NCBI RefSeq assembly: GCF_037975245.1
Contig: NC_092565.1
Span: forward strand, 22,093,499 to 22,157,498
DNA from: Apostichopus japonicus
Taxonomy: Eukaryota > Echinodermata > Holothuroidea > Aspidochirotida > Stichopodidae
DNA length: 64,000 nucleotides
Reading direction: 5' to 3'
A model generated the notes under the pieces. That model was not told where the DNA came from and did no database searches. It saw only the letters and a list, made by a program, of their open reading frames with translations. Shown piece after piece: positions 37,701-53,100 of this stretch; within the stretch, counting starts at the first letter, position 1; each line of letters opens with the position of its first letter. A program made the position numbers and the translations under genes.

Positions 37701-40700
37701 TTCCCGTCTGACTCAGGAAATAGTCCAGGGACAAGCAGGACCAACATCAAGTACCTCATCAATGAGACAAAAGGTGGTAATCCAAACCAAAATGGATGTG
37801 ATACCTATAGTCTACCTGTAGAAAATTCATTTGGGGACAGTGACAACAACTTTCAAGTAAATTTGAAATCTATTAAAGATTCTGTGCCAAGCAGTCCTCT
37901 TTCAGGGCAAAAGAGCTTGGGTGAAATTTCCACACAAGTATGTGATGAAGACTTTGGTCATGTAGCAACATACATCTGTGAGGAGGATGGGGAACTTGCA
38001 CAAATTTTGCATATCACAGAAACAGGAGATAGCATTGTTTGCAATACAAACTGTGGTGCAAAAATAGCATTCCCTCATCACTTTCAAGATGCCAATCAAC
38101 TTCAGGATACAAACAGTGAGTCAGTAGTTTTGGAAGGTGACCAAGCAAGGGGAGATGAACATGAAGTAGACCCTTGTAAATCTTTGAGCATATCTGACTC
38201 ATCTAGTAAGATGACCACTGAAACACCAAGAAGGAAATTGGGAAGACGACATGCTGTTAAGAAACAAGTGTGTACTTGTGCAGATTGTGTAGAAGATAAT
38301 GATACAGCCCTAACGAGAGAAAAGTCCAAGCGAGGAGAAGGCTCGGATGGAGGGAGTTCATCATCCGGTAAAGAAATTTCTATGGAGGCAGAGATGGTTC
38401 CTTATATTGCCATGGAAGTCGAAGTCATGAATGAAGGTCAAAGTCAAGATCAGGAAAGAGTGTTTGTCCCACCATTGATAGTAAATGATGACACCAGAGA
38501 TGTTGGATGGTCAACATGTGCAGAAAGTGGAGACGAAGTAACACACAGACCAGGAAGTAAAAATGATAAATTTGACAAAGGCATTGCCAAGAAAAAGTCA
38601 TTGAAAATGGGTGTACCCAAGTCTAGGGTAAAATCCAAGAAGGGTGATGAGAAGAAAGGAATGCAATCAAATGCCAGTAGGAAAATAAGACAAAAGCCAA
38701 AGAAGTCCGCCAAAGCTAGAAAAAGTAGTAAAACTGTGACGAAAACGAGCCCGGGTAGACTTTTCACAAATATATCCGAAGAGGAGGAGGTTAAAAATGC
38801 AGCTGAAGCTTTAACAACTCTTTTCTCATCTGACGAGTTAGAAAGACCAACACAGATCATTCAGACAGCAAAAATTGAACAGAGTTTGATCACCATGAAT
38901 GACAGAGTAAACAGGAGTTCAAACACAGCTCATAGTGATGTGTCACAAAAAGCTGTAGGTGATGGCTTGACTGGAACGTCAGAACCTGGGGAAAATACAG
39001 ATGAAAATCGGGAAGCTGCCAAAGTAAACAAGGATGTTAGAAGAGAACCATCCAGAAAAGAATGCAAGACAAAGACTGGTACTTTGAGTGTGCTTAACAC
39101 AGACGAAGAGAAGAATCACGTTAAGAAGAACAAGATGAAGAAGAAAAAGAAGAAGAAAGAGAAGGAGAAAAATAGGAGCAAAGTTAAGAGAGAAACAAAA
39201 ATAAACTCAGCAAGTCATTTGACAGATGATAATAATTCTAGTGAGAAAGCTGCAATTGATGATGAAGGTCAGGCGCACATTTTGCTGAAGAAGAGCCGGT
39301 TCCAGAAAGAAGGGGCTGTTGAGCAGAGTAAGGCAGATACTAAATTGCTTTTAAATGCAAAGAAAGGCAAAATGAAAACACAAGGAGTCATAGACTACCT
39401 AGCTGTTAAATCCTCGCAACGTGACAAAGGAAAAGCAAGTATATTCACAAAAGTGATGCCTTCTGTGTTAGAACCAGCAAAAAGACCTGTGGAACTCAGT
39501 AAAGGACAGAAGCAGGCATGTTCATCATCATTATCACCAGTACATGTGGACAAGGATGTTGCTTCACATAAATTATCAAAGAAGGATGGGGAAGAGATTT
39601 GGAAGTCCTCTTCAATTGATGATGGTACATTCGAGGATGTTAAAGAACAGAGAATTGCTTTGGAAGAGAACTACTTGCAAAGGCAAACAGCAGAAGACTG
39701 TCCAAGATCTGATGAGAACAATGGTGATGAAGATGCAAACTGTGAAGAAAAGATACCACCTTCTCCATTGCAACATCTTCTCTTTGAAGTCAAGCTCTTA
39801 AAGGAGGCTTCCTGTTCTGGAGAAGAACAGCAGGAAAACAGCAGCCTTCCTATCACCTATCTCCAGGCCACGCAAGAGAATTCTGAATCCGAACAATTGG
39901 ATGGTGTTATCAAGAAGAAGTGCAGTGTTGTAGAAGAACCATTGCAAGTCAGGAAGACAAATTCAGAAGAAGTTGAGGAGAGGATAGCAAGTCTCAGTGA
40001 AAAACTTGAGGAAGCTATCGAAGCTAGTCAAGATGAAGCAAAGAGTGACAATAACAACATGGAGGATACAGATACAGATCAAAGGCCTAGGGTAGATGAT
40101 GGTTGTTATGAATTTTTTGCTGGGGAAGAGGAGAAGAAGATTCTAAAAGAAAGCTGTTCAGATCCAACAGATTTATCTAGAAACAAAGCTGCGAACCAGT
40201 TGGAAGATGTAGTTTCACCTTCATTGATGAGGAAATACCAACAAATCCGGCAAATTTCCGAGAAATCCCGTGCAAGGAGAATGAAGAAATTTCAACAAAT
40301 ATCACAAAGGAAGAATCGTGAAGCTGAAATGGTTGATGAGCATGAGGAAAGTCACTCAGTAGGAACCCATCTTCTATCAGATGATAGGCAGAAAAGTAAT
40401 GAAACCGGTATGAACATCCTAGATAAAGAGGATGATGAGGATGGAGGTCTAGAAGTTGCCAAAACTAAGCAGGATGAATGTTCTCCATCGTCTAGCAAGG
40501 TGACTGATTCTCCCGAACAAAATATTAGTGAGGGTGATACCAGGAGGATTGAAAATGAGGATGTGGAAGTTGGCCATAGAAGAAAATCTCTGGGATTGGC
40601 TGAAAGTGTTGACCTTGAGAAAGCGAGTGAGACCATGTCACTGATGGAGAAGGCTGTCTCAAGTGGGCATGGTGAAAACTGCACACAGATCATGCATTCA

Positions 40701-43700
40701 ATGGAACCTCTTTCAGGACCCCCCTTAGATACTACTCCAGTCACTGACAACAGCGATCAGAGTGACAACTCTGATGCCAGTCATGTATTTGGATTGGAAC
40801 GAAAGGTCAATAGGTCAGACACAGGTATTGGTGAAGTGCTTGCCGATAATTTCAACAGTTCAGGAAACGATTTAAATAGTTTTGACACAATACATGGTGA
40901 GGGAAGTTCATTTGCTCTGAACACAGTGATGGAAATGGAAAGTACACGGCACGAGGCATCAAGCTGTGAAAGAGAGAGAGCGACACAAAGAATTGTGGAG
41001 GAAGATATTGAATCTAATAAGCAGTATACTTCTCCATCCTCCAAAGCCAAGGATCCCAAGATGGATGACTGTAAAGCTGTTGGATTGGAAGCATTAAGCA
41101 AAAGGGATTTTGCTGAAGTACAAAGAAATTCAAAGTTCAAAGGAAAGACATCGGGGCAAGTGAGACCGCTTCTATTGCTTAGTAGGAAAGAGAGATTTCG
41201 TTTAAGAAAGGTTAGGCCAGATACGATGAACTCAGACACAGAAGATGAGGAACTTCACAAAAAGATGCACAGAACTACTACCTTAAGAAGACGCAACCAT
41301 CAGCGAAGCAACCAGAATGCTAAGAGTGGAACGGATGGAGTTACAAAAGCTGAAAATGTGGTAGTTAGTGATGCTGATATGGCAGAAATGAAGGAAAAGA
41401 ACTTAAAGGTAGTACTGTCTGACTGCAGAAGGCAATCGCAAACTTCCAGTCCAGAAAGAAAAACTCCATATTCCAAGCTAAAGTCTGATACATATGGTGC
41501 AGTTTTGAATGTTTCACCAAGCAGTTCAGTGAACAAATATATGTCTGGATCTAAAAGTAGATCTAGTAATTTGCAGAATATTAGGACAACTCGGATCAAA
41601 TCGGCAGATCCTAAAGCTTATGGGAGCAGAAACTCTCCCTCCAGTCAGGATGAATTACATCATTCTGTCCCTCCAGTTCCATCAAGTAAGAAATGGACAG
41701 ATAAAATCAAAAGATCATTGCCACATTCAGAGCAAATTGTTCGTTCAGATGAGGGTCCCACTCTGAAGTATCCTCCATTTCTCAGGTCTCCGAAAAGGGG
41801 CATTCATCAAAAGAAACGAAAGATCCTGGATGAGGAGAAAGATTGGGATGGAGATTCAGAGTGCAGTGAAGCAGAGCCCTCTCAGAAGAGATTGCGAGGG
41901 GCAGCTGCAAAGTTATTCTGTTTGAAGGAGGAGGTTGCAGACAAGAATGGAAAGCAATTGCAACGTCAGTTCCAAGGACATGTCGCAAGGAAGCCAGAAG
42001 AACAGATGGAGAGAACAGAGCTAGTAGAGGACATGTCTGGTATTCCATCCTCTGAAAAGGTATTAGTGATCGATGAGGTTGATTGGATGAAGGAAGATGT
42101 AAGTAAGAGGACAGCAAATGAAGATGGTGGAAAAAGGAAAGAGAGACAAAAAAATGATGAAGAGAAAGCATCCCATAGCATACCTGTGACTGAGGAATGC
42201 ACCTTGATACATACAGGGAGTGCTTTCCTCGTCAGTAGTGATGGAGAAGCATTCGGAAATAGGTTACACATAGTTGAGAGTGGTGAAGACATGAAATCTA
42301 AGAAGGCAGGCTTGACTGGGGAGCAGTCTAAAGCAGGAGATGATTTGGTTACTGCACCAAACATTTTAGTGGATGCTAGAGTCATTAATGAGAATCACTT
42401 AAAGGAAGCGAGTGAAGAAGAGTATCAGGGGAATCCTGAAATGGGGGGATGTTGTAATGGAGGAAAGGTTCTCCCTGTTGAATTAGAGGTGAATGGTACC
42501 AGGACAAAGCCAGTATCTGCAGAAGAGGGAACAGGGGAAGGAGAGGATTGCGAAGCTATGATTGAGAAGCAAGAACCTCATTTTCTGGAAGTACCATGTG
42601 ACACCCCAACAGAAGAAAGGATATCCACAGTGAGCCAGGTTGATATTTGTATTCAGCCAGTGGTGAATGCAAATTCTCTTGACCCGAAACTTTCCTGCAG
42701 CCCAAACAAGGATCTAAACAGTGCAGGGCCTCCAGAAGTTGTTGTTATTCTACCTAAAGATAGCAGTACTACCATGCCTATGTATGGAAGTCTGGACAGG
42801 AAAAACAACAAGTGCTCTGAAAAGCACCTCACTAAGGCTGAAGAACTAAGTACTTCTATGAGACTGAAACGTTGCGCTGTTGTCTTGAACCGTCTAGATA
42901 GAGCCATTCTGGCTAGGAAGTTACCTGTCAATCAATTAAACTTTGGAGACAGGAAGCAAACTTCTGCAAGAGGTATCGGTACACATTTGGTCAATGAATC
43001 TCTGAACTGTAAAGATCCTGTGGATAATCTAGGCAAAGAGCAGACAGATGCAGATAAAAGGCCATCACTGGACACCCATGGAAATCTCAGTGGTATAGGA
43101 GAGGAACAAAGGCAAAGAAGAACAAAAGAAAACAAAAGAAGGAAAAAGAAGAAAAGGAATGACAGGAATGATGGATCACTAGGCAGTGGACAAGATGAGG
43201 CTTACCCTGACAACGAATCAGGAAAATATGCAAACACGGAGGCAGCAGAGGAATGGCAGAGGAAAGAGAAAGATCATAGCTGCAATGAAAATGAGGACCT
43301 GGTGGATTTTGGTATCAATAATGACCTCTTCCAACAACAGGAAGAGGATGGAGACATCCTATCATCTGGAAGAGATGAATCAGATGCAACTTGTGATACA
43401 GGTGAAGACGATGACAGCATGGCCTTGAAAATTGAGGCAGAATTGTCAGATGACAAGGCACCAAAGATGGACATTTGCAGCACAGATGTGTTGAAGAGAC
43501 AGTTAACACTGATAGAGAGTGATGTTGAAGATTTGGATTACACAGACGGAGCCGACAGCTATGGAGAGCAGGATGAAGATGAGGAGGATTTGGTAGGAGG
43601 GTCTGAAAGTAGACACCTGACAGCAGAGTCCAGGAGAACGGGTGAAGTAGAAGATGGGACCGGAACAACTTTTATGGGTACAAATAAAACCATGTCACCA

Positions 43701-44154
43701 AAGAAAGATTGTTATGTCTCTTTGCAGCCATTAGACTCCTCTGTACTGCAGGAAGTATTACAACCTGCTTCAGATTCGCCCACAGTGGATCTTGGTGCTT
43801 CATCACCGCCAAGTGAACCGGGACCAAGTCGCAAAAGAAAGAGAAAAGACAAGACACATGTCAAGAGGAGGAGAAAGTTGTCATCTTCCTTAGTTGTTAT
43901 AGATTGTTCTGAGTCTAACTTGGAAGAAGGTAAAGCGACAGGTGGAGAGCAACAAGAAAATGATGGTTCCTCTAGAGACAGTTATCAGTCAGATGATAAC
44001 ACTAAGGGAGAGACGTACAACCAAGTCGACACTTCCAGTCGGGAGAAACGGCTGCCGACATCGCAGAAGAAGGGTGAGACAGTTGAGAGAAATGTAGAAC
44101 CACTGAGAGAAAGCAGGACTCTTGTAAAGGATGTGCTAGATTTTGGGGGACATG
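34741..44154 (+). other. Giant 9.4 kb exon of the TOPAZ1-like gene
   Basis: A single uninterrupted frame runs from a TTGCAG acceptor at 34740 to a consensus GTAAGT donor at 44155-44160. Composition is strongly biased to Glu, Asp, Ser, Lys and Asn. No globular domain was recognised. The N-terminal part has a short Phe-Gly patch (PLFGQLGSFFGKS). Confidence 0.93.
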
Positions 44155-47100
44155 GTAAGTGGATTTATAGTGAAAGTATTGCAATTGAAAAATAACCTAT
44201 CATAAACAAATAATGAATAATAACAAATAATGAATTGATGTCTGGATCCAATTGTTGGCCCAAGGAAGGGCATGGTGTTAACAGACTTTTTAATACAAAG
44301 GGAAGAGAGGGATGCTTTGTTTGGTCATTGGTGAAGGCAGGTAAATCAAATTGATCAATATCATATCATTATTGAATGTTGAAATGTTTTGATAGAAGAG
44401 ATCCTGAAATTAGTCGTCAAGGCAACCAAGCAATGCCATTTTTATAACTATTATTGTCACAGGTTCAGTGTTGGTTCCAGTACCAATGTATGCTGTAAAT
44501 CCTTTTAAACTATGTGTATTGACAAAACTGAGGGTTCCTTGCGATAACATGAAATAGATATTGTCATGTGTCTTGTTTCTTTGCTCAGTTAACACTGGCC
44601 AATAATTTCATTTTCAGTCTTATAGTACACATACAAAAAATCTTGTTTACAGATGATGCTGTCCCTGACGAAGATTGCTTATCCATCCAAGCGGACTCGC
44701 CGGACTTTTTTAACGATTTTGGTGACATGTGGGAGGCGGCGGAAATTCAAAATTCTCCAGAAGGAATAGAAAAGAAAGACGACCTGGAATTTGAAAATGT
44801 CTCCAGGTGAGTCAAATATAAGCATTCCAAAGACGATGTTTAATGACAAAAGGTTTGAAAACCATTGAGTTTAGGACATTCACTGTCAATTATCTGTTAC
44901 ATTAGGACCAAATGGTCGTCCAAATTATATTCATATGCTGATTGGGTACTTTGTATGCTCCTGTTAATCCAAAATATGAGAGGATTTCAAATTATGTAAA
45001 ACTTTCTTTAGTCAGTTTGTTATCAAAATAGGTCTTAATCCCAGTCATACAGTATAACAAGGAAATGAGGGTGTGGTGCAGGAGGCTGGGGGGGTAGGGA
45101 GGGGGTTGGTAATCCGGTGTCAAGCACTGTTCAAGGGAATGTTTTATGTATGCTGCTGTCGTACTATGCTACTGTCATATAGCATTCTGCTATACAATTG
45201 CCTGACGTAGACAATTAGAAATTGGCTGTTAACCCAGTACATACCTCTGAGTAACTTATTTACATATGCCAGCAGTGAAAACGGTATCTTGGATGTTGAT
45301 TATTCCTCCAAAAATGCGATTTGCAATAGGATGCACTACTGATAGACAGTTTTCACTCAAGTGTGTATCGTGCATCGCATTGTCATAGGTTTGTTGCCAC
45401 CTGTTGAAGTCGGCCGACTAACACAGGAGGGGAACAAACCTTTTGTAGATGGGCACCAATGTCACCACTCACCATATTACAGGTATAAAAGCCAATGGCA
45501 ACTGTTATGTGTTTATGGATTGGTTGCGGAGGCTCTACATTCAATGTTAATGAATCCGGGACCCTGTTCATTGTCACAAAGGTTACAATTATTTTGTGCT
45601 GATATCTTCATATGAAGACTGTATTAATGCATAAGGCCTTAGTTGGCACAAGGGCAGAGTTATTGTTTTGTTTGAAGTCATTCTTTTGTTGTTGTCAGCT
45701 CAAATGATAAGAAACGATTGAATCAGAAACACACTGAGATTATACTTTTGATTTTTTATTTGTTATGTAAAATAAACAGAGGTAGGATAGCTAGAAGTAT
45801 GTATGACAAGACAGCAACTGTATGAGTTGTTCATAGTTAAAGTATCCAACCTCAGACATAGCTAGAATTGCAATTGTCATGAAAACAATTGAATTTATGA
45901 ACGGGCGACCTGTTTGTCATTTTTTCCAAGAACTTATTTTGACACAATTCCTTGATAGACTCGTACTTTCGAAAGCATTACAGATTAATACTGCCATAAT
46001 AACTCTAATCAGTCATTTAACAAAGCACTGCCGTCATTTATTCCTTTTCTTTTCTTACCTTTTTTCCTTTGCTTCTGTAGTGATGATCAAATGAACACAA
46101 GTTCACCGGATGTATGCTTAAAGGATTCCCCAAAGAGAAGTCGGCCAAACGTACCCGGAGAATTACTCCCTGTGAAACTTATGCCAAAGATACCGAAAAA
46201 GTCAAGCAAGTTGATCTCCGATCAAGCAAAGAGACTCTGTGTTCATGAGAAAGAATCAAGCCCTCCTCCTGTCACGCGTAAACTCCTCCCAAATCTGGCA
46301 TTCATCGAGTTTGATAACGTCAGTCATCCAGGAATGCCACTACCAACTGCGACTAGTGAACATGCGACAGGACTCAACGGGAACCAAAAACTTGCAGCAG
46401 CTAATTCAGGGACCACATCGAAGCAAGCATCAGAGGCAGGTTGGCAATTGACTGATATCAACAAACAAGTCCATGTGAGTAAAAATGGTCTGTTATCTGA
46501 GAGGGTCATGCATGATACATGGTTCGGCATTGTCTTTGGCAGGAGATTTATTAAGATTATGTAACAGCCATTTGGATTTTTGCCTAAACCGACTTCAATC
46601 ATCTCAAAATACATTTAAAGTGGGAAGTCTGGTCTTTCATGTACCTAGAATAATCATAATTGCATAATTTAACATAATTTGCATAATTAAACATAATTTG
46701 CATAATTTAACATAGACATGCACATAGACAGTGTTTTGATTGCAGTTATAACAGCAGCAGTACTGTACTTAGGGTTGTGCATTTGGTAAGCATTTCTTTG
46801 TTATGATGAACCAGCCACACAAGTTGTTTTCTTTCATGGAACCTTTGCATCTTAAAATATTTGGGACTTTCATACTTGTTTGTATGTTATGATGTGGCTT
46901 GAAGGGAAGCAGAATGTTTTTGTGTGAATAATGTTGTGGGGAGGGGTGGGGAGGTGGAAGAGGAGAGGGTCAGACAATCTATCCTTGAAAATATTACAAC
47001 CAGATGAAACTTTTGTTATATTTGAAAATGGAGATTATTTTCATTGTCCGAGTTTTTTGTCATTCAATATACAAAGCCAGACTGATTAATGGACCAAAGT

Positions 47101-50100
47101 TCACTTTTAGTCGTCACAAATTTTGTTAATGTTACAGTGAAGAAGAAAGGTTTTTTTTCATAACCGTTATGTTGAAATTCAAGATGCATCATGCTAATCC
47201 TCGTTAGTAATCAAATTTAATTTTTATGCATACCAAGTTATCTGAACAACTTTTGTCATTTTTCTTTTCTCCTCTTCATTTTTGCAGAAAATTCCAAGCG
47301 GTTACTGTTTCCAGTTTGCAGAACTTGGAAAATGCCGGTATCGTATGGGATGCAAATTCAAGCATGTTTTACTCAAAAACATACCAGTCGTGGAAAAGGT
47401 TAGTCGTCCATCAAAATATTTTTGTTTTTCGGTGTTGGAATGAAAGGTAAAATGTTGTAGTACCTTGCCATGTTTAATCATGTGTTCAGCAAAAACCTAC
47501 CACCACTCGTGGAGAAGGTTAGACCAACAAAATTGCTGGCAGGAGCTGTCATGATTGTAATTTTTGGGTTTCCAATCAGTTTGGGACAAAATGTGATTTC
47601 TTGCCAAATATTGTTGTTTGAAGCAAATCAAGGAATAAACCATATAAAATGTGAAATGTTAGACTTGTGATAAAAATGGGTAATATTGTAAGATTAATTG
47701 CATAGTAAACTACAATTTTGTAAATCTGTTGAGATCATGTTGCCAATAGGAACTGGCACCGATTACTTCCTGTGTGTGCTTCCTCTTTGTAATTTCAAGG
47801 TAGTGTTAACAATGTCACTGCTGAAATCAATTTTATCTTTAGGGCATGTCAAGAGGTTCAATAGTTGCAAAACCAATCTCCATTACATATAAACATTAAT
47901 ATAAAAATAAAATGAAACTGTTATCAAACTGCTTATCCACTAGAGAGCCTGTGTTGGAGAATGTGTAAAAGTAAGTTTTGATCCTAGCAGGATCTTCTAC
48001 AAAGGCTAAATGACAAGTAACAGTAACAGAAGGGACAAAAACATGCACAGAATACAGACAGGTTAATGAGCACGGTTAACACAAAGAGATAGACGTAAGG
48101 GGATTATTAGACAAATAAACATTGTTACATAAAAAGGAACACATTAAAATTGGTTTGATGATCTCTATCCTTCTTAGTCTTGAAACTAACTGTGTCCTGA
48201 ATGTTCCCCTCAATATCTTATTGCGTGTCTTCTTTCTTCAAAGGCTGACGTAAATCCATCGACTTCCAGAGGTGGATTACTACCCCAACCAGTTCCTCTA
48301 CTTCAAAAGAAGCTTGACACACCCATAGGTGTGACAGAAGAAATGAAGAGGAGTATAGCTGCTATATCTCCCCTGCTACCCTCCCCAGAGCCACATGAAC
48401 CCTTAGGCAGACACCAAAGAGATCCTATGGAAACATTCCATCCTCTGCCACAGCCTGCCATTGATGCCATTCAACAGTGTTCAAGCGAGAGTTCTACCCT
48501 CCAACACAAACTGAAACGAAGAGATGAGGAAAACCTAAGAGACAGAGCACAGACAGAAGAGGATTCGGGCAGTCCTAAAGGCAAAAATTGGCAAGTGAGC
48601 GAAAAAGAGAAGGATGACGTAAACAAGGTGCAAAGGAATCAAAACTCAGTTAGGAATGAAGCAAATGCAGACGAAGGTTTTACAGAAACAAGCAGTAGTG
48701 GGATCTTTGATAAAAAGTACAGGCTGGTCAGGAACAACAAGGTTAACCAAACGGACTCGGAAGAGGCGATAGGGGCGAGTGACCCGTTCTTGGAGGTACG
48801 TAGGCTGCTGAAGAAGAGACGAACAAGTGATGCGTGGAACGTCTATCGCTTAAAGGTACAACAAGATGGGTTTCCACCTAAACTGGAACTGGTGAAGGAC
48901 ATCATCTCTTCATTTCCAGAAAGTGTCTCTGCGTTCAAGTGGAAGGTTAGTGTTTTGCAGATTCTATACTATTCTGTTATGGAAATAAAAAATATTATAT
49001 GAAATAACAGAATGGGTAGTGTGCTGATAATATCATACCTACAGTAAGGGCTAACTGTCAGGGAATGGATGGGGGGGCAGTCAAGAGTTTTAGCTGTCAA
49101 CCAGTGATATTTGGTTAAAGGCATTGAAGACTCGCCCCAAACAGCGTGCCGCCATCTTTAAAAAGTTAAATTTCCGTTGCTTGCAAGTGAAGTTTTTCTC
49201 TTGTCGCTACAAAATGCAGACAGTAATGTAACATGATACCTTGTTATCTTTAACTGGACCTGAGATGTCCATCGCTGTATCCTTTGTACACTGTGCTGTG
49301 GGTATTGACCGCAGCTGTATGTACTGACTGTACACTAGTGTCTAATTATTGACGGTAGCGAGCTGTGTGTGTATTTTCTGGGATCGATGGTGGTGTCTAT
49401 CACTTCTGTTACAACTCATTCGAAACTAGGTCAGATTACTGGCATTAGACGTTTCTTTTTGCGCGAGTCTTCACACCCTTTAAATTGATGGAACAAGCTC
49501 AGTTGGTGTTCAGAGATTATGCAAATTTTAACGTTAGGATTAGAGAAACCTATATCGTTGAACTCCTCATTTTCATTTCTCTTCCTTTTGTCTCTTGCAG
49601 GACTGTAAAGAAGCTTTAATAGAGATGGGCAGATGTTTTGAGATTGATACTACTCACCAAACCCTGAAGATTCTGCAACAGCTGAGCAACTTTCATGAGC
49701 AAGAAGTTGAGTCAGAAGACGATCTTCTATCTGTGTGAGTAATAAACAAACAGAGCTGACAGAGATAGGCTGAAAATTGGGAAATACTTAATTGGATATT
49801 ATGTGTTTGTCATTATCATCAGACAAATTGTAATGAAAGATTGAAAAGATTGAAAGCAGTCTTCAAAGATGGATGATGTCATTTGAATTCAATAAAAGGA
49901 TATTTGCAAAATAAGCAGTACTAAGCCCTAGCCCCCCCCACCCCCCAGTGGTGGCTATTGGCAATGCGGTCTGTTCTAACGGGCAGTGAATTTGAAATTA
50001 GTTTCTCTGTCATCATTGGATGCCAGGAAATGTGGATAATCTCAATGGATAGATAAATGAAGATGAATTTCATTGTAGTCCACCATCTCTGCTCGCATGG

Positions 50101-53100
50101 CCTGGTTAAGTAATAATTATAGTTATCCAGGGAAATCAGTATCCATTGTTATCCAATTGTTTTTTTCCCAAACAACTTGCTTGTTTCTCAGCTTGATATT
50201 GATGTTGTGAGGGAGAAAGTCATGAATGAGAGGAACAGTTTCTTCAGGCATACTCATGGTCAGAGCCTGGTTGGTACAAAGTGATTAGGTGTGGTTTCCT
50301 AGCCTTAATCCTTAGTCATAGTCGGGGGGGGGGGGGGTGGGGTGGAGGTGCATTGAGGTGCAAACTCAAATCAGTGTTTACCAATTCTAAGCACAGCTCA
50401 AAAACCACAATTCGGAACCAAAATGACATCCTCCCAGTCAAAACCTAAAGCTAAAGTATATTGTGGACACTCTTCCTGAGGTGAGAAAACCATTAAAAAT
50501 GAAATATTAATGTTTTCACGTCAATGTGCCTGTCTTCTCCTCTACAGAGCTGTCAACATTTTCAAAGACTGCGTACCTCGTCAGCAGACAACCCAAGAAG
50601 ACACCTACCTTCTTAGCAAGCTGAGTGATCAGCTGTTCCAAGAATCCCATTGGGCCCTCTTGAGTATCTTTGTATACAAACAGTTAGATAAAGGTTTCAT
50701 GGTATGTCTTTTAACTTTATATTTCTTCCTTCAATTCACTCTCATAGTATTTATTCCTCGGGGGGGGGGGGATCCCCAAGCACCCCTGTTAAAGGTCTCA
50801 GGGCCTTCCTTTTTAAACTCCTACATCCGCCTCGTTATTGGGAAGTACCAAATAGTTTAAACATTGTTGATCTCTAGCAAGCAGTTCATGGGTCACATGA
50901 TCTAGGCTAGCAGGGTATTGGTAAATCTGTTCTTATTGTGTGACAGGGCTTGAATTCTTCCTAGATTTGTTTGCACAGGTTAAGTTCTCTCAACATGCAA
51001 ATGCTGTTGATAGCAAATTAAATTCTAAGTTTTGTTCATCAGTGTTAAAACAGAATTTTCAAACCTCAAGAAAGAAAATGTTTGCTGCTTTTAAGTTTCA
51101 AGTCTATTTTTATTTTTTTTATTTCTTTCCATGTGTGATAAATCAGATATTTTGTTTGTCTCAGTTCCCCTCCTCATCGAATTGATTCTTTTTAGGTTGT
51201 CCAGTAACCTGGAAAATATAATCATTGAAATGTGTTCTAGTTTTTTAGCAAATAGCAAGGCCTCTGACTAACTAATTTACCAGTGATGAATAGACAAAAA
51301 CCAAATGTATAGTGAGACCCAGTCACCACAAGTTTTTCTGCCAACAAAATCCAACAATTTTCGGGAAATTTCTCTTTACAATATAATATAATATAAATAT
51401 AATTTGTTTGAGTGATGACAAAAGTTAAATGTTTAGTTTTAACATAATTTTATTAAATCATTTCCACAGCCAAGCCTTAGTTCCTTGGAGAATGTTATCT
51501 TTAAGTATCATGCACTGAACAACCACAATGAGGATCTGATGAAGCTTATGAGAAAGGTATGAAAGCAGTCTGCTACCTTCAACATTGTATTTCTGTTTCT
51601 AACATATCAGTAGAAGTTATTTTACTTTAAATAATTGTTGATTTAGCCAGATCACTAAATGTAAATATACATCAGTAACGGAACTACTTGTGTAATACTA
51701 ATTCAAATGAGAAGCACTACTCTGTAACAAACTAGAATGAAAGGCTGTGAATATACACATTATTATGAATAATGAGAAAATCTGTTAGCATTCTAATTGT
51801 CAAGATGTGGTATATGCCAACTTTCACGAGATATCCCTCCCTCTGCAACTCTCCTGGAGGTGATTTTTTATTTATTTTGTTATTTTCTCCATAATTCTTT
51901 ATTATCATCATCAGGTGGATGAAATTAACATGCAGCTGCCAGTGCATATCTACGATAGAGTTAAGAAATGTTTGGAGTTATCACCGTACCCTGAGGACTG
52001 TTTGGTGATACTACAGATGAAGGGACGATTTCATCCCCTGGATCCAATCGAACAGAGTCTCGCTGTATCTCAGAGCTCAGACCCAAACTTGCAACCATCT
52101 CTCCTGTAAGTGATGGAAGCCGTAGAACGGTTTCAATGCAGCTGAGTCATTCCGTGTCAAATCACGGATGGCTGTTGCTTCACCTTCGCCAAAAATTCCC
52201 AAATTTTTTGTATGATTGGAACACCATAATATAAGCGTATTCTGAAAAATTCAGTTGCATTGCTTCATAATTGGCGGATTTATCACACTTTGAAATTCCG
52301 CAATTTGTCGCCACCGTGGCATTTTGGCATTTTCTTGACTTGAAAGCCGTAAAACGGTTTCGATGCAGCTCTTTTATTTAGCCTGATGTCATGATATATA
52401 GGCAGCTTCATAAATGATGCCCTTTGGCCCTGCCTGTGGTATTAAAACTGTCAGCAGGATTAAAGTTTGTATATGCATTCATCACCATTCTGTCCAAGCC
52501 ATGTACTATTTGCAAGTAATAAAACACAAACAAAATGAGCAGAGGGTGCTGTAGTTCTGCCCTATCTTGTTCCGCCACAATTGAGAAGCTGTTACTATGA
52601 GTTTTAGTAGCGGAGTAAGGTGGATCACTAGAGGTATAAATATATATATAGAGAGGTCCATAAGAAGAAGCAGATATCTTTTGCAAATATGTCTGCCATT
52701 TCAAGTCAAACTAACAGTTTTATGCATCTAAACTTGTTTTTTTCTAAAACATGTTTTTCTTTTGCTGAAACTGTGCCATGGGTCCTTGAACTAGCCAGTC
52801 GTCCATCTGGTCTTTATGCATTTAGCATGCTTGTGATTGCCTTTGCAGGATTGTGTTACTTTGATTCAGAGATTTGTGAACACCACTGATCATACACATT
52901 AGAACCTATATGACAGTTAAATCTTTCAAAATTCAAATCTTTTCAAAGCCCCTCAAACTTTCAAGTGTATGATTGGCATCCATTGTGACCATAGTTTCGT
53001 CTATCTTGTATCTAGATCTGTTGATGATAATCTGCCAGAGGACTGCAATGATGGAGGTCCACTCAGTCAGAGGAATGATCCTCCTAGCTTTTACAACGGA

